From: Undibacterium parvum
GTDB lineage: Bacteria > Pseudomonadota > Gammaproteobacteria > Burkholderiales > Burkholderiaceae_D
DNA length: 64,000 bases
Direction of reading: 5' to 3'
Assembly: GCF_003955735.1 (NCBI RefSeq)
Contig: NZ_CP034464.1
Location: 2,604,001 to 2,668,000, forward strand
Position numbers and translations under genes: made by a program. Positions 44,757 to 53,643 of this stretch are shown in pieces (positions within the stretch are counted from its first letter, which is position 1; the number at the start of each line of letters is the position of its first letter). The notes under the pieces were generated by a model. The model worked only from the letters and a program-made list of their open reading frames with translations, searched no databases and was not told where the DNA came from.

Positions 44757-45923
44757 ATGAGTAGCCAAGCAAAACGCTTTACCCCATTTCAAACTATGCC
44801 TGCGAGCCAGCCTATGAGTGCCGGAGGTTTGCGTCTGGTGTCGAATAACATGCTTGCCGCCAATGTCAGCGGCACTATCCCGATTGAGCAACAATTAGCC
44901 GACGCCTTTAACGCCAGCAACAACGTGGTCGCCTACGTCTCTGGCATCGTTGGCACGACTTTACCGGTGATCACCACGCCGCCTAGTTGGTACAGCAGTT
45001 TCCAGACCGCATTTAGCGACGCGCAAATTCATGCCAATGCCTGGTATCCGATTGCCACCAGTCTGGTTAGCATCCCAAATAATATCGTCGCTTACGGCAT
45101 CGTCTTTAATAGCAGTATGAGTACCATCAATAGTTTGATTACCGTGCTGCAAGCGGACCCCACCAATACCCAGGCCATCGCGGCATTAAAGAGCACCCTG
45201 CAGAGCATGCGTTCTTCCGTCAAGGGCTACTCGCAAGCGGCGGTGAGTTTGCAGACACAGATCACCACGTTCGCCAATAATCTGACTGCCGACGCCACGA
45301 TTATGCAAACCGCATCGACCAGCGCGATGTCGCAGGCAGGCGTTGATCAGGGCAAAATTGCTGAGCTTGAGGTTCACGTTGCGCAATTGCGCTCAAAAAT
45401 TTCGACCTGGCAAACCGTACTGACCGCATCGGCCATCGCCGCTGGCGTGGCTTTCTGGGCCGGTGCCGTCATTGCGATTTTTTCGTTTGGCTTTGGGCTG
45501 GCATTTGGTATTGTCGGTGCCGCGGCAGGCATTACGATGATGATCGTTGCCGACAATCAGATCAAGGTATTGAGCTCACAAGTGACTGGCCACATTTCGG
45601 ATATGGGCGTGTTGACGCAAGAAGTCGCGGCCTTAAAACTATTGAGCGGACAACTCGATACCTTGATCACACAATCGGCTGCAGCCAGTGCGCAAATCGC
45701 CTTAATCACCAGCGCCTGGAGCGCCTTAGAGCAAGATCTGACCTCAGTCATCACAGATCTCTCCAATGCCGAGACCGATGTGTCGAACATGAATTTGACG
45801 CAACTACAAACCGACCTGAATACTTCGAATACCGATTGGCAAACCTTGATCGGGATTTGCACTGTGGTGGCGGGTATAAAATTTAATCAGGCAACACCAG
45901 TGAGCGCAAATCTCACTGCTTAA
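44757..45923 (+). CDS. HBL/ClyA-like alpha-helical pore-forming toxin
   Basis: A 388-residue protein with the architecture of the Bacillus HBL/NHE enterotoxin family and its Gram-negative relatives (AhlB, SmhB, ClyA superfamily): long amphipathic helices at both ends with Ala/Ser/Gln heptads, and a single central hydrophobic hairpin (about residues 221-265: VLTASAIAAGVAFWAGAVIAIFSFGFGLAFGI then TMMIVAD) that inserts into membranes. There is no N-terminal signal peptide and only one Cys. The start has AGGAG; a strong terminator follows. No partner toxin subunit, immunity or secretion gene lies beside it, so whether it needs others is open. Confidence 0.8.
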   Translation: MSSQAKRFTPFQTMPASQPMSAGGLRLVSNNMLAANVSGTIPIEQQLADAFNASNNVVAYVSGIVGTTLPVITTPPSWYSSFQTAFSDAQIHANAWYPIATSLVSIPNNIVAYGIVFNSSMSTINSLITVLQADPTNTQAIAALKSTLQSMRSSVKGYSQAAVSLQTQITTFANNLTADATIMQTASTSAMSQAGVDQGKIAELEVHVAQLRSKISTWQTVLTASAIAAGVAFWAGAVIAIFSFGFGLAFGIVGAAAGITMMIVADNQIKVLSSQVTGHISDMGVLTQEVAALKLLSGQLDTLITQSAAASAQIALITSAWSALEQDLTSVITDLSNAETDVSNMNLTQLQTDLNTSNTDWQTLIGICTVVAGIKFNQATPVSANLTA

Positions 45924-45954
45924 GTTCATTGCGCGGATTTGAATCAAAACATAA

Positions 45955-45996
45955 GTACAGCTAGCTGAATTTTCGGCTAGCTGTACGTTCATTTTT
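45955..45996 (+). terminator. intrinsic terminator of the toxin gene
   Basis: 11-bp stem GTACAGCTAGC / GCTAGCTGTAC followed by GTTCATTTTT; monocistronic toxin transcript. Confidence 0.85.
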
Positions 45997-46032
45997 ATTC
46001 AGCTAGGATTTAGAATTGTTGCCCCGTCAGCG

Positions 46033-46844
46033 CGCATATCCCATGCGCTTCTTCAAGCACATGTGCGCTGGCTTGGTGGTGTTTTTGTTTGCTGTTGTTC
46101 TGTGTTTGCTGTTGTTCTGTTCTTTATGTTCTTCTGTCGTTGTTGTGCGATTGCTGGCCGGTGGTAGACCGGCGGCTACATACCTTTTTTGCTTCGCCAA
46201 AAAAGGTATGCCAAAAAAGGCGCCGCAAAGTCGCTGTCCCTGCGGGATGCCCAATTGTGCAGGTCGTAAAATGGGAAAAGTTCGAAACTCGCCTGCGGCT
46301 CAGACACGAACCTTTCTGATCCACTTTCCGCCCCGCACAATTGGCAGCGCCACATGCGAATTCGATTCAAAAGCCAATTCAAAAGCCAATTCAAAAACAG
46401 ACTAAAAAGCCACGTCAAAAGCAGTACCGGATTGCCGTGGCTCGATGTGAGTTGGAATTGCGTTTGCAGAGGAATGGAAGTCGCACCACGGATGTTTTGA
46501 CGTTCGCCTTCCGCATGTGGCGCTGCCGCTTGTGCATGGCAGAAAATGGATTAGAAATGAAGCTGTCTGAGCCGCAGGCGAGTTTGCTTCATTTCCCATT
46601 TTTTGACTTGCACAGGCGGGCACCCGCAGGGCAGCGACTTTGCGTCGCCTTCTTTTGCTTCCGTTTCTTGGCGAAGCAAGAAAAGGGAGTAGCCGCCGGT
46701 CTACCACCGGCCAGCAATCGCACACCAACGACAGATGCAAAAACACGACCTGGCCACAGCAAACCAAAAACAGCATGCCGCCAAAGCGCATATCCCATGC
46801 GGCTTTCAAGCCAGTGTGCTTGGAGAGGCGCATGGAATATGGGC
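46033..46844. repeat. composite inverted-repeat element (copy 3)
   Basis: Same plan as copy 2: left arm 46033-46355 (its REP hairpin has lost the right half), a short satellite stub at 46358-46425 (imperfect CAAAAGCCAATT units), right arm 46490-46844 ending in a REP-like hairpin at 46786-46844. A perfect GGTAGACCGG-type palindrome and a CTTTTTTGCTTCGCCAAAAAAGG hairpin (about 46185-46207) lie in the left arm. Several overlapping frames are artefacts of the repeat. Confidence 0.85.
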
Positions 46845-47215
46845 AGTGGCGCTGCCTGTTGAGATACCATGCGGCGCAATAGATGAAGTCGATTACGCCT
46901 TACCTAGTTGAGTTAGAATGGAATGCATCAACGCTATACCCAACCTTAATACCGCAATACCGTACCAGCACTTTCCCGCACTTGACGATGCATGGTCGCA
47001 TGTCAAATTATTAGCGATATGGCGAACTCATCGCTTACAATCCCCATTGTGAACGCCACACAGGTGGTTCAGCCTGGTAGGGTGGGCACGTTTTTGTGCC
47101 CACGCAGAGATGAACCGACAGCTATGCATGAAGGTTTTGGTTTGATGGGCTTAAGCTGATGTGTTGGTGCTTGGCCTTAAGCGTGGGCACGATGATGCTG
47201 TGCCCACCCTACGCA
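46845..47215. repeat. spacer with diverged shared element and GTGGGCACG palindrome
   Basis: 46990-47068 is a diverged relative of the shared 240-bp element (compare 840-925 and 7765-7845: AAATTA-TAGC, CATCGCTTACAAT). 47068-47215 is a relative of the 173-bp unit at 49981, with arms GTAGGGTGGGCACG and CGTGGGCAC…CCCACCCTAC. No gene. Confidence 0.7.
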
Positions 47216-47566
47216 CTGATCCACTTTCCGCCCCGCACAATTGGCAGCGCCACATGCGAATTCGATTCAAAAGCCAATTCAAAAGCCAATTCAAAAACAG
47301 ACTAAAAAGCCACGTCAAAAGCAGTACCGGATTGCCGTGGCTCGATGTGAGTTGGAATTGCGTTTGCAGAGGAATGCAAGTCGCACTACGGATGTGTTGA
47401 CCTTCGCTTTCCGCATGTGGCGCTGCCGCTTGTGCTGGGCAGAAAATGGATTAGAAATGAAGCTGTCTGAGCCGCAGGCGAGTTTGCTTCATTTCCCATT
47501 TTTTGACTTGCACAGGCGGGCACCCGAAGGGCAGCGACTTTGCGTCGCCTTCTTTTGCTTCCGTTT
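47216..47566. repeat. 900-bp-spaced direct duplicate of copy 3 (left of the IS)
   Basis: Nearly identical to 46316-46667, offset by exactly 900 bases, with a few substitutions (46506 region TTTTGACG versus TGTTGACC). It starts mid-way in the composite element and is cut by the IS at 47566. The remainder continues at 49218-49367. Confidence 0.9.
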
Positions 47567-47612
47567 CCCTCCATGTCAGGATAGATGTCGCCTCACTTAA
47601 TATGATAAAAAG

Positions 47613-48125
47613 ATGGAGGGCGGAAGTCAGGGTAAGATGAAACGTATTCGATATACAGCAGAACAAAGGGAATGGGCGGTTCAACAAATGATGCCCCCGT
47701 TAAACCGAGCAGTGGTGGAATTAGCAAAGGCCACGGGAATTACTACAGTGACGCTACGTGTTTGGCAGAACGTGGCGCGTGAGGAAGGAAGAATTGTGCC
47801 TGGAGATGGTAAACAAAGTGATCGCTGGTCCAGCACGGACAAATTTCGCATCGTGCTAGAGGCTGCAGCACTAAGTGAAGTAGAGCTATCGGCGTATTGC
47901 AGAACCAAAGGCGTCTATCCAGAACAAGTGACGCAATGGCGTTTAGCCTGCGAGCAGGCCAATGGACAATTGGTGCAGACTAAACCAGATGCCTCACAGA
48001 CAAAACGCATTGGCGAACTGGAACGCGCCTTAAAAAAGAAAGATGCTGAGTTGGCAGAGTCGGCGGCGCTGCTTGTTTTAAGAAAAAAAGCCGAGGCGAT
48101 CTGGGGGAGGGAAAAGGACGAATGA
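47613..48125 (+). CDS. IS3-family transposase OrfA
   Basis: Up to 170 residues; a start at the ATG near 47637 (KRIRYTAEQREWAV) is more likely than the first in-frame ATG. Helix-turn-helix for end recognition: VVELAKATGITTVTLRVW, followed by a second (SAYCRTKGVYPEQVTQWR). A C-terminal coiled coil (IGELERALKKKDAELAESAALLVL) mediates multimerisation. The stop overlaps orfB by four bases (ATGA), so orfB is made by coupled re-initiation rather than the usual -1 frameshift. Confidence 0.9.
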   Translation: MEGGSQGKMKRIRYTAEQREWAVQQMMPPLNRAVVELAKATGITTVTLRVWQNVAREEGRIVPGDGKQSDRWSSTDKFRIVLEAAALSEVELSAYCRTKGVYPEQVTQWRLACEQANGQLVQTKPDASQTKRIGELERALKKKDAELAESAALLVLRKKAEAIWGREKDE

Positions 48126-49174
48126 TCAAAGCCCCAGATCGCCTTGAAGCCCTGACATTGATTAATGAAGCGGTTGCCGCTGGCGCGCGCCAAGACCTTG
48201 CTTGCGACATGCTGGGGTTGAGTGTGCGCACCCTACAGCGGTGGCGGCATTCACCACAAGATCGGCGGCCTGATACCATGCATCAGTGTCCTGCAAATAA
48301 GCTCAATCAAGCAGAACGTGAGGCATTGTTGGCAGCAGCTAACTGCGCCGAATACGCCAGCATGACGCCGCATCAGATTGTTCCCAAGTTGGCCGACAAA
48401 GGAATTTATCTGGCATCGGAATCGACATTTTACCGCGTCATGAAAGCAGCTAATCAAGGACAGCGAAGGGGGCGAAGTAAGAGCCCGCAGAAACGGCCAT
48501 TGACAACGCATCAAGCAGATGGACCTAACCAAGTGTGGTGCTGGGATATCACCTGGCTACCAAGCACGGTCAAGGGTAGATTCTTTTATTGGTACATGAT
48601 GAAAGACATCTACAGCCGTAAGCTGGTGGTCAATGAAGTGCATGAAAACGAATCGTCAGAACATGCCAGTCACTTGTTGTGGCGCGGTTGTTTGCGTGAA
48701 CAAATAGCCGGCAAACCACTGGTGCTGCATTCCGACAATGGCACGGCTATGAAAGGGGCGAACATGCTCTCCGCCATGTACGATCTTGGTGTGGTTCCGT
48801 CTTTTAGCCGACCACGTGTCAGCAACGATAACGCCTACGCCGAAGCATTATTTCGTACTGCGAAGTATTGCCCGCAGTGGCCAGAACGGCCATTCGACAC
48901 CTTGGAAGAAGCGCGTCTCTGGGTACATGAATTCGTCAAATGGTATAACGAAGAACATTGCCATAGCGGCTTGAAATACGTCACTCCAGATCAGCGCCAT
49001 CGTGGGCAAGCAAGTGTGTTACTTCAGCAGCGTGCACAGGTCTATCAACTAGCCCGTAAAAAAAATCCTCGACGCTGGTCTGGAGAAACGAGAGATTGGA
49101 CATTAGGCAGTACTGTCTACTTGAATCCTGAACGAGCTCAGATGCAAGAGAAAGATTATATGAAAGCAGCTTAA
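48122..49174 (+). CDS. IS3-family transposase OrfB (DDE integrase fold)
   Basis: A 350-residue protein: N-terminal HTH (QDLACDMLGLSVRTLQRW), HTH_21-like region, then an rve integrase core with D142 (WCWDITWLP), D205 (LHSDNGTAM) and E241 (SNDNAYAEALFRTAKY), a DD(35)E triad, all intact. It ends 39 bases before the right terminal repeat. The element appears functional by sequence. Confidence 0.93.
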   Translation: MIKAPDRLEALTLINEAVAAGARQDLACDMLGLSVRTLQRWRHSPQDRRPDTMHQCPANKLNQAEREALLAAANCAEYASMTPHQIVPKLADKGIYLASESTFYRVMKAANQGQRRGRSKSPQKRPLTTHQADGPNQVWCWDITWLPSTVKGRFFYWYMMKDIYSRKLVVNEVHENESSEHASHLLWRGCLREQIAGKPLVLHSDNGTAMKGANMLSAMYDLGVVPSFSRPRVSNDNAYAEALFRTAKYCPQWPERPFDTLEEARLWVHEFVKWYNEEHCHSGLKYVTPDQRHRGQASVLLQQRAQVYQLARKKNPRRWSGETRDWTLGSTVYLNPERAQMQEKDYMKAA

Positions 49175-49217
49175 TTTTAAACATTAAAGCGACAACTAGC
49201 TTGACACACACCGGTTT

Positions 49218-49443
49218 CTTGGCGAAGCAAGAAAAGGGAGTAGCCGCCGGTCTACCACCGGCCAGCAATCGCACAACAACCACAGAAGTACAAACACCAC
49301 CAAGCCACCGCGCATATCCCATGCGCCCCGCAGGCCAGCATGCTTGAAGAAGCGCATGGGATATGCGTAGTGGCAGGCTCGTGTTTTAAAACCGCTACGG
49401 CACCGCGACGTGTGTGCGATTACGCCTTGCTAATCGCACCTAC
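49218..49443. repeat. remainder of the duplicated composite arm plus palindromic module
   Basis: Continues the arm interrupted by the IS (TTGGCGAAGCAAG onward), ends in a REP-like hairpin at 49311-49367, and adds the module flank GTGCGATTACGCC / GCTAATCGCACCTACC at about 49413-49443. Confidence 0.8.
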
Positions 49444-49466
49444 CGGGTTAGCACGGCAGCGCAGCC

Positions 49467-49817
49467 TTACAACAGTTCAATACCAAAACGCCGGGCGATC
49501 AGCGCAAACAGACCGAAGCTGACGATAGAGATCACCGCACTAGCCAGCAAGGTCAGCCAAAATCCCAGACGTGGCAGCAACCAAGGGAAGACCAGAAACA
49601 TAGGCAAAGTCGGCACCACATACCAAAACGTGTACCAGGCATGATTGGCGATCTTCTGCTCGGACTGATGCTCCAGATGCAGCCAGATCAGGGTGAGAAT
49701 GGTCACCAAAGGCAGCGCCGCGATCAAGCCGCCTAGCCGGTCACTCCGTTTGGCCAGCTCAGAAACGAGCACCACCACACCGGCCGTGATTAGATATTTA
49801 GTGATGATCCAGAGCAT
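49467..49817 (-). CDS. DUF3147-family membrane protein
   Basis: A 116-residue protein with four TM helices, starting MLWIITKYLITAGVVVLVSE; SDRLGGLIAALPLVTILTLIWLH and WYVVPTLPMFLVFPWLL are characteristic of DUF3147. Function unknown. I use the ATG at 49817, with AGGAAA upstream; the longer frame runs back into the MITE-like repeat. Confidence 0.8.
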   Translation of the reverse strand: MLWIITKYLITAGVVVLVSELAKRSDRLGGLIAALPLVTILTLIWLHLEHQSEQKIANHAWYTFWYVVPTLPMFLVFPWLLPRLGFWLTLLASAVISIVSFGLFALIARRFGIELL

Positions 49818-49885
49818 GGTTTTCCTGTGAACTAGCGCTTCAAATGCGAAGAGTAACGCAGTTAGCAAGGCAAAGATAGGCGTAG

Positions 49886-49978
49886 GACTTACGCAAAACC
49901 GCCCCAGCGTCGTTGTATCCGCCTTGCCGTACTGGTGTAATGTCTGCGGCGGCACGCCTAGCTGGAACAATTTTTCGT
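49886..49978. repeat. fourth copy of the MITE-like repeat
   Basis: TTACGCAAAACCG… GCTGGAACAATTTTTCGT matches the units at 30071-30380 across the whole length, with variations in the central GTACT palindrome. Confidence 0.8.
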
Positions 49979-49980
49979 CA

Positions 49981-50326
49981 GCCTGGTAGGGTGGGCACGT
50001 TTTTGTGCCCACGCAGAGATGAACCGATAGCTATGCATCGAAATTTTGGTTTGATGGGCTTAAGCTGAGTGTTGTTGCTGGCCTAGGGTGGGCAGATGAT
50101 GCTGTGTACACCTTACGCACTGCCCTTCACGCAAATGATCCTCGCCTAGCCAAGCCTGGTAGGGTGGGCACGTTTTTGTGCCCACGCAGAGATGAACCGA
50201 TAGCTATGCATCGAAATTTTGGTTTGATGGGCTTAAGCTGAGTGTTGTTGCTGGCCTAGGGTGGGCAGATGATGCTGTGTACACCTTACGCACTGCCCTT
50301 CACGCAAATGATCCTCGCCTAGCCAA
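49981..50326. repeat. perfect 173-bp tandem duplication
   Basis: 49981-50153 and 50154-50326 appear identical base for base. Each starts GCCTGGTAGGGTGGGCACG and contains a GTGGGCACG-type hairpin. Because the copies are identical, the duplication is recent. A diverged relative lies at 47068-47215. Confidence 0.9.
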
Positions 50327-50368
50327 GTTCTACCCTTCAAATAAAATTTAATTAATGCCTCCCCGCTG

Positions 50369-50427
50369 GCGCATATTCCATGCGCCTCTCCGGCCTGCCT
50401 GCCCGCAAACCCGCATGGGATATGCGC
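50369..50427. repeat. REP-like hairpin
   Basis: Arms GCGCATATTCCATGCG and CGCATGGGATATGCGC between the tandem duplication and the P450 gene. About 190 bases of unique sequence follow, with no gene. Confidence 0.85.
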
Positions 50428-50612
50428 GCTGGGGCATGCCTTGCTTCAATTGTGTATAGCGCTGAGTTGGGCCTTGTTGTAATGGCAGATTTCCTCTAAT
50501 ATTTTTTGCAATTAAAGCATCTATTTGTCAGGTTTCAGGATTAGACTGAGGCCTTGCTAGCGGGGATAACAAGACCCCCAGGCACATAAAAAAACCTAGA
50601 CATGAGACATGT

Positions 50613-52100
50613 ATGGAAACTACACAAATGCACTCTGCGGCTAATGCTGCTCCTAGCGCTACTACCGCACCTGCTGCTCCAGTTACGCTGCGCAGCTATG
50701 AGGATTTACCCGGGCCGCGGGCGGTTGCGCTGTTTGGCAATGCCTTGCAGATCGATATGCCGCAGGCGCATCTGCAGTTTGAAGAATGGTGCCGTGAGTA
50801 TGGCGCGCTGTTTAAGGTCAGGATGGGCAGCCGCAAGTTGCTGGTGGTGGGCGAGCATGAACTGATTGCGAAAATTTTGCGGGATAGACCGGATGGCTTT
50901 GGGCGCAGTGATCGCTTGCAAGAGATGTGGCATGAGATGGGACTGCCGGGCGGGGTGTTTAGCACCAATGGCGAGGTCTGGAAGCGACAGCGTCGCATGG
51001 TTTTGTCTAGCTTTGATCCGGCCCACGTTAAAAATTATTTTCCGGCTTTGCAGGGTGTGGCGCAGCGTCTGTGCGGGCGCTGGCAAAAGGCGGCCGCGGC
51101 TGGGCAGGCCATCGATCTGCAAGCCGATCTGATGCGTTTTACGGTTGATACCATCGCCGGCTTAGCTTTTGGGGCCGAGGTGAATACGCTGGAATCGGAT
51201 CAGGATGTGATACAGCAGCATCTGGATAAAATTTTCCCAGCCTTGTTTAGCCGGATTTTTGCAGTGATCCCGGTGTGGCGCATACGGCGTTCTGCCAGCG
51301 ATAAGCAGTTAGAAAAAAGTGTGCGCGAGGTGATGCTGGCGGTCGATGGCTTTGTGGCGCAGGCCAGAGCGCGCATGCAGGCAGATGCTGGCTTGCATCA
51401 GCATCCAACTAATTTATTAGAGGCGATGATCGCCGCGGCTGATCAGCCCGATAGCGGCATTGACGATAGTCAGGTGGCCGGCAACGTCTTGACCATGTTA
51501 CTGGCCGGTGAAGACACGACCGCTAACACCCTGGCCTGGATGATCCATCTGCTGTGGCTGAACCCAGCCACGCTGGCGCTAGCGACGGCAGAAGTACGGC
51601 GCGTCTGCGTGGGCAGTAGCGTGCCTACGCTAGAGCAGTTGAGCCAGCTCGATTACGTCGAAGCCTGCGCGCATGAAACCATGCGCTTAAAACCGGTAGC
51701 ACCGCAAATCCCGCAACAAGCACATAAAGATACGGTGGTCGGCGATGTGATGGTACCGGCTGGCACCATGGTGATTTGTCTGATGCGCACCGATTCTGTG
51801 AGCGATGCGCATATCGCACAGGCCGATCGCTTTGCGCCCGAGCGCTGGCTGGGGCAGGGCGAGCTGGCGCATAGCTCCAGCTCGGCCAAACGCATCGCCA
51901 TGCCGTTCGGGGCTGGTCCGCGTATCTGCCCAGGACGTTATCTGGCCTTGCTGGAAATGAAGATGGCGATGGCGATTTTGCTGCTTAATTTCGAGATACA
52001 AAACGTCAGCACGCCGGACGGTCAGCCAGCACGTGAGTTACTGAAATTTACCATGACGCCGGTGGGCTTGAAAATGCAGCTGGCAGCACGCCAGCTTTAA
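50613..52100 (+). CDS. cytochrome P450
   Basis: A 495-residue heme monooxygenase. The I-helix oxygen motif is AGEDTTANT, the K-helix ExxR is ETMR and the heme-ligand loop is FGAGPRICPG with C439. The N-terminus has an Ala/Pro-rich stretch but no TM anchor, so it is probably soluble and uses ferredoxin-type redox partners. It looks like the CYP family that oxidises fatty acids or terpenoids, but the substrate is unknown. No redox partner or pathway gene lies beside it, and repeats lie upstream. Confidence 0.93.
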   Translation: METTQMHSAANAAPSATTAPAAPVTLRSYEDLPGPRAVALFGNALQIDMPQAHLQFEEWCREYGALFKVRMGSRKLLVVGEHELIAKILRDRPDGFGRSDRLQEMWHEMGLPGGVFSTNGEVWKRQRRMVLSSFDPAHVKNYFPALQGVAQRLCGRWQKAAAAGQAIDLQADLMRFTVDTIAGLAFGAEVNTLESDQDVIQQHLDKIFPALFSRIFAVIPVWRIRRSASDKQLEKSVREVMLAVDGFVAQARARMQADAGLHQHPTNLLEAMIAAADQPDSGIDDSQVAGNVLTMLLAGEDTTANTLAWMIHLLWLNPATLALATAEVRRVCVGSSVPTLEQLSQLDYVEACAHETMRLKPVAPQIPQQAHKDTVVGDVMVPAGTMVICLMRTDSVSDAHIAQADRFAPERWLGQGELAHSSSSAKRIAMPFGAGPRICPGRYLALLEMKMAMAILLLNFEIQNVSTPDGQPARELLKFTMTPVGLKMQLAARQL

Positions 52101-52151
52101 CGAAAACGCGAGGATTGCTGCCGACTGGCTTTCTGCCGGCAGCGACGCGGA

Positions 52152-53207
52152 TTAGCGGCTGCGCAATCTGGCAGCGGCGTCTCTAAGCATTTTTTCTGTG
52201 GTGGCCCAATCGACGCAAGCGTCGGTCACCGAGCAACCGTAAGTAAGCTGGCTCAAATCAGTTGGGATTTTTTGATTGCCTGCGACCAGATTCGATTCGA
52301 TCATGATACCGACCAGTGAGCTATTGCCGTTGACGACCTGGTTGATGACATCGGCCATCACCAGCGGTTGCAACTCGGGCTTTTTATAGCTATTGGCGTG
52401 CGAGCAATCGACCACGATATTTGGGCGCAGTTTGGCTTTTTGCATGGCTTGTTCGGCCATCGCTACTGACACCGTATCGTAGTTAGGGCGGCCATCGCCG
52501 CCGCGCAACACCACGTGACCATATTGATTGCCGCGGGTACGTACGATCGCCACGCGACCCTGGTCGTTTAAGCCCAAAAACGAATGCGGATGCGAGGCCG
52601 ATAAGATGGCGTTAATCGCGATACTGATGTCGCCGTCGGTGCCGTTTTTAAAACCTACCGGTGTCGATAAACCGGACGACATTTCTCTGTGGGTTTGCGA
52701 TTCTGTGGTGCGCGCACCGATCGCGGTCCAGGCAATTAAATCACCCAGATATTGCGGCGAGATCGGGTCCAGCGCTTCGGTGCCAGTAGGCAAACCGAGT
52801 TCGCAGACGTCGAGTAAGAACTTACGCGCCAGCTCCATACCCTGATCGACGCGGAAAGAATCATCCATGTAAGGATCGTTGATATAGCCTTTCCAGCCGG
52901 TGGTGGTGCGCGGTTTTTCAAAATACACGCGCATCACCAGGAGCATGCTGTCTTTGACTTCTTCTTGCAGGGCCAGCAGGCGGCGCGCGTAATCTAAACC
53001 GGCGACCGGGTCGTGGATGGAGCAAGGGCCAAGCACCACGAATAGGCGCTTATCAGTGCCGTCGAGGATATTGCGCAAGGCTTCGCGGCCTTGATTGACG
53101 ACGCTGGCGGCACGCTCGGAGAGTGGCAAACGGGCATGCAGATCGACCGGAGTCGGCATGGCATCGAAGGAACTAACATTAATATTTTCTAAATCGGGAC
53201 TGTTCAT
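52152..53207 (-). CDS. 3-deoxy-7-phosphoheptulonate synthase (DAHP synthase, class I)
   Basis: A 351-residue enzyme that condenses phosphoenolpyruvate and erythrose-4-phosphate, the first shikimate step. Signatures: FVVLGPCSIHDP, the KPRTTTGWKG loop, EALDPISPQY, RGGDGRPNYD and VDCSHANSYK. Feedback type (Tyr or Phe sensitive, AroF/AroG) cannot be told from the sequence here. Monocistronic, with 436 bases of mostly featureless DNA upstream. Confidence 0.95.
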   Translation of the reverse strand: MNSPDLENINVSSFDAMPTPVDLHARLPLSERAASVVNQGREALRNILDGTDKRLFVVLGPCSIHDPVAGLDYARRLLALQEEVKDSMLLVMRVYFEKPRTTTGWKGYINDPYMDDSFRVDQGMELARKFLLDVCELGLPTGTEALDPISPQYLGDLIAWTAIGARTTESQTHREMSSGLSTPVGFKNGTDGDISIAINAILSASHPHSFLGLNDQGRVAIVRTRGNQYGHVVLRGGDGRPNYDTVSVAMAEQAMQKAKLRPNIVVDCSHANSYKKPELQPLVMADVINQVVNGNSSLVGIMIESNLVAGNQKIPTDLSQLTYGCSVTDACVDWATTEKMLRDAAARLRSR

Positions 53208-53643
53208 GGCGGGCAGCTAGCAGAGAAGGAATAGGGGACAGGAGTGCAAAAAAAAAGGAGCATGAATAAAGCATAGACACATTATGCTAGCTTTTTGCGA
53301 GCTTGTACAATTGCCCAGGATGCGAAATTTCCCTACGAAAACTATGCATGCGGGCACTTGTGCTATCGTGGCGCGCGGGCATTACTGGCTAGCGGCCAAC
53401 AATGAACTAATTTGGCGCGTTGCTCTCTAATCCAGATCTTGTTGTGCGCGGGACAGTGATCTGTTATCTAGATTGCCGCGCCAACAAAATAGCATAGCGC
53501 TGTTACGCAATAGCGGCGCGGCTTTCCAGAGGGTGTGCCGGCTAAGCCGCATGGGGCCTGCGGCTTGGCGGTGGTGTTTTAAAAACACTGATACGCTTAG
53601 CTTAAGCACACAAAATAGTGATAAAAATTTAGGAGACAAGACG
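53208..53643. other. intergenic region between DAHP synthase and DUF885 genes
   Basis: No gene. One hairpin AAGCCGCA / TGCGGCTT at 53544-53566 and an AT-rich stretch; AGGAGAC at 53631-53637 is the next ribosome-binding site. The longer frame starting at 53473 belongs to this region, not to a protein. Confidence 0.6.

Larger units (their letters stand above)
47567..49213 (+). mobile_element. IS3-family insertion sequence, full length
   Basis: 1647 bp with imperfect terminal inverted repeats: both ends have seven bases, then TGTCA, seven bases, then TGTCGC. Flanked by a GTTT direct repeat (47563-47566 and 49214-49217); the uninterrupted target CCGTTTCTTGG is seen in copies 1-3. It contains orfA and orfB. 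The target lies inside the composite repeat. Confidence 0.88.

Noticed and set aside
47241..47600. 119-codon frame running into the IS left end
   Set aside because: Repeat-arm frame (copy of 46341) that continues by chance into the IS; no function implied.
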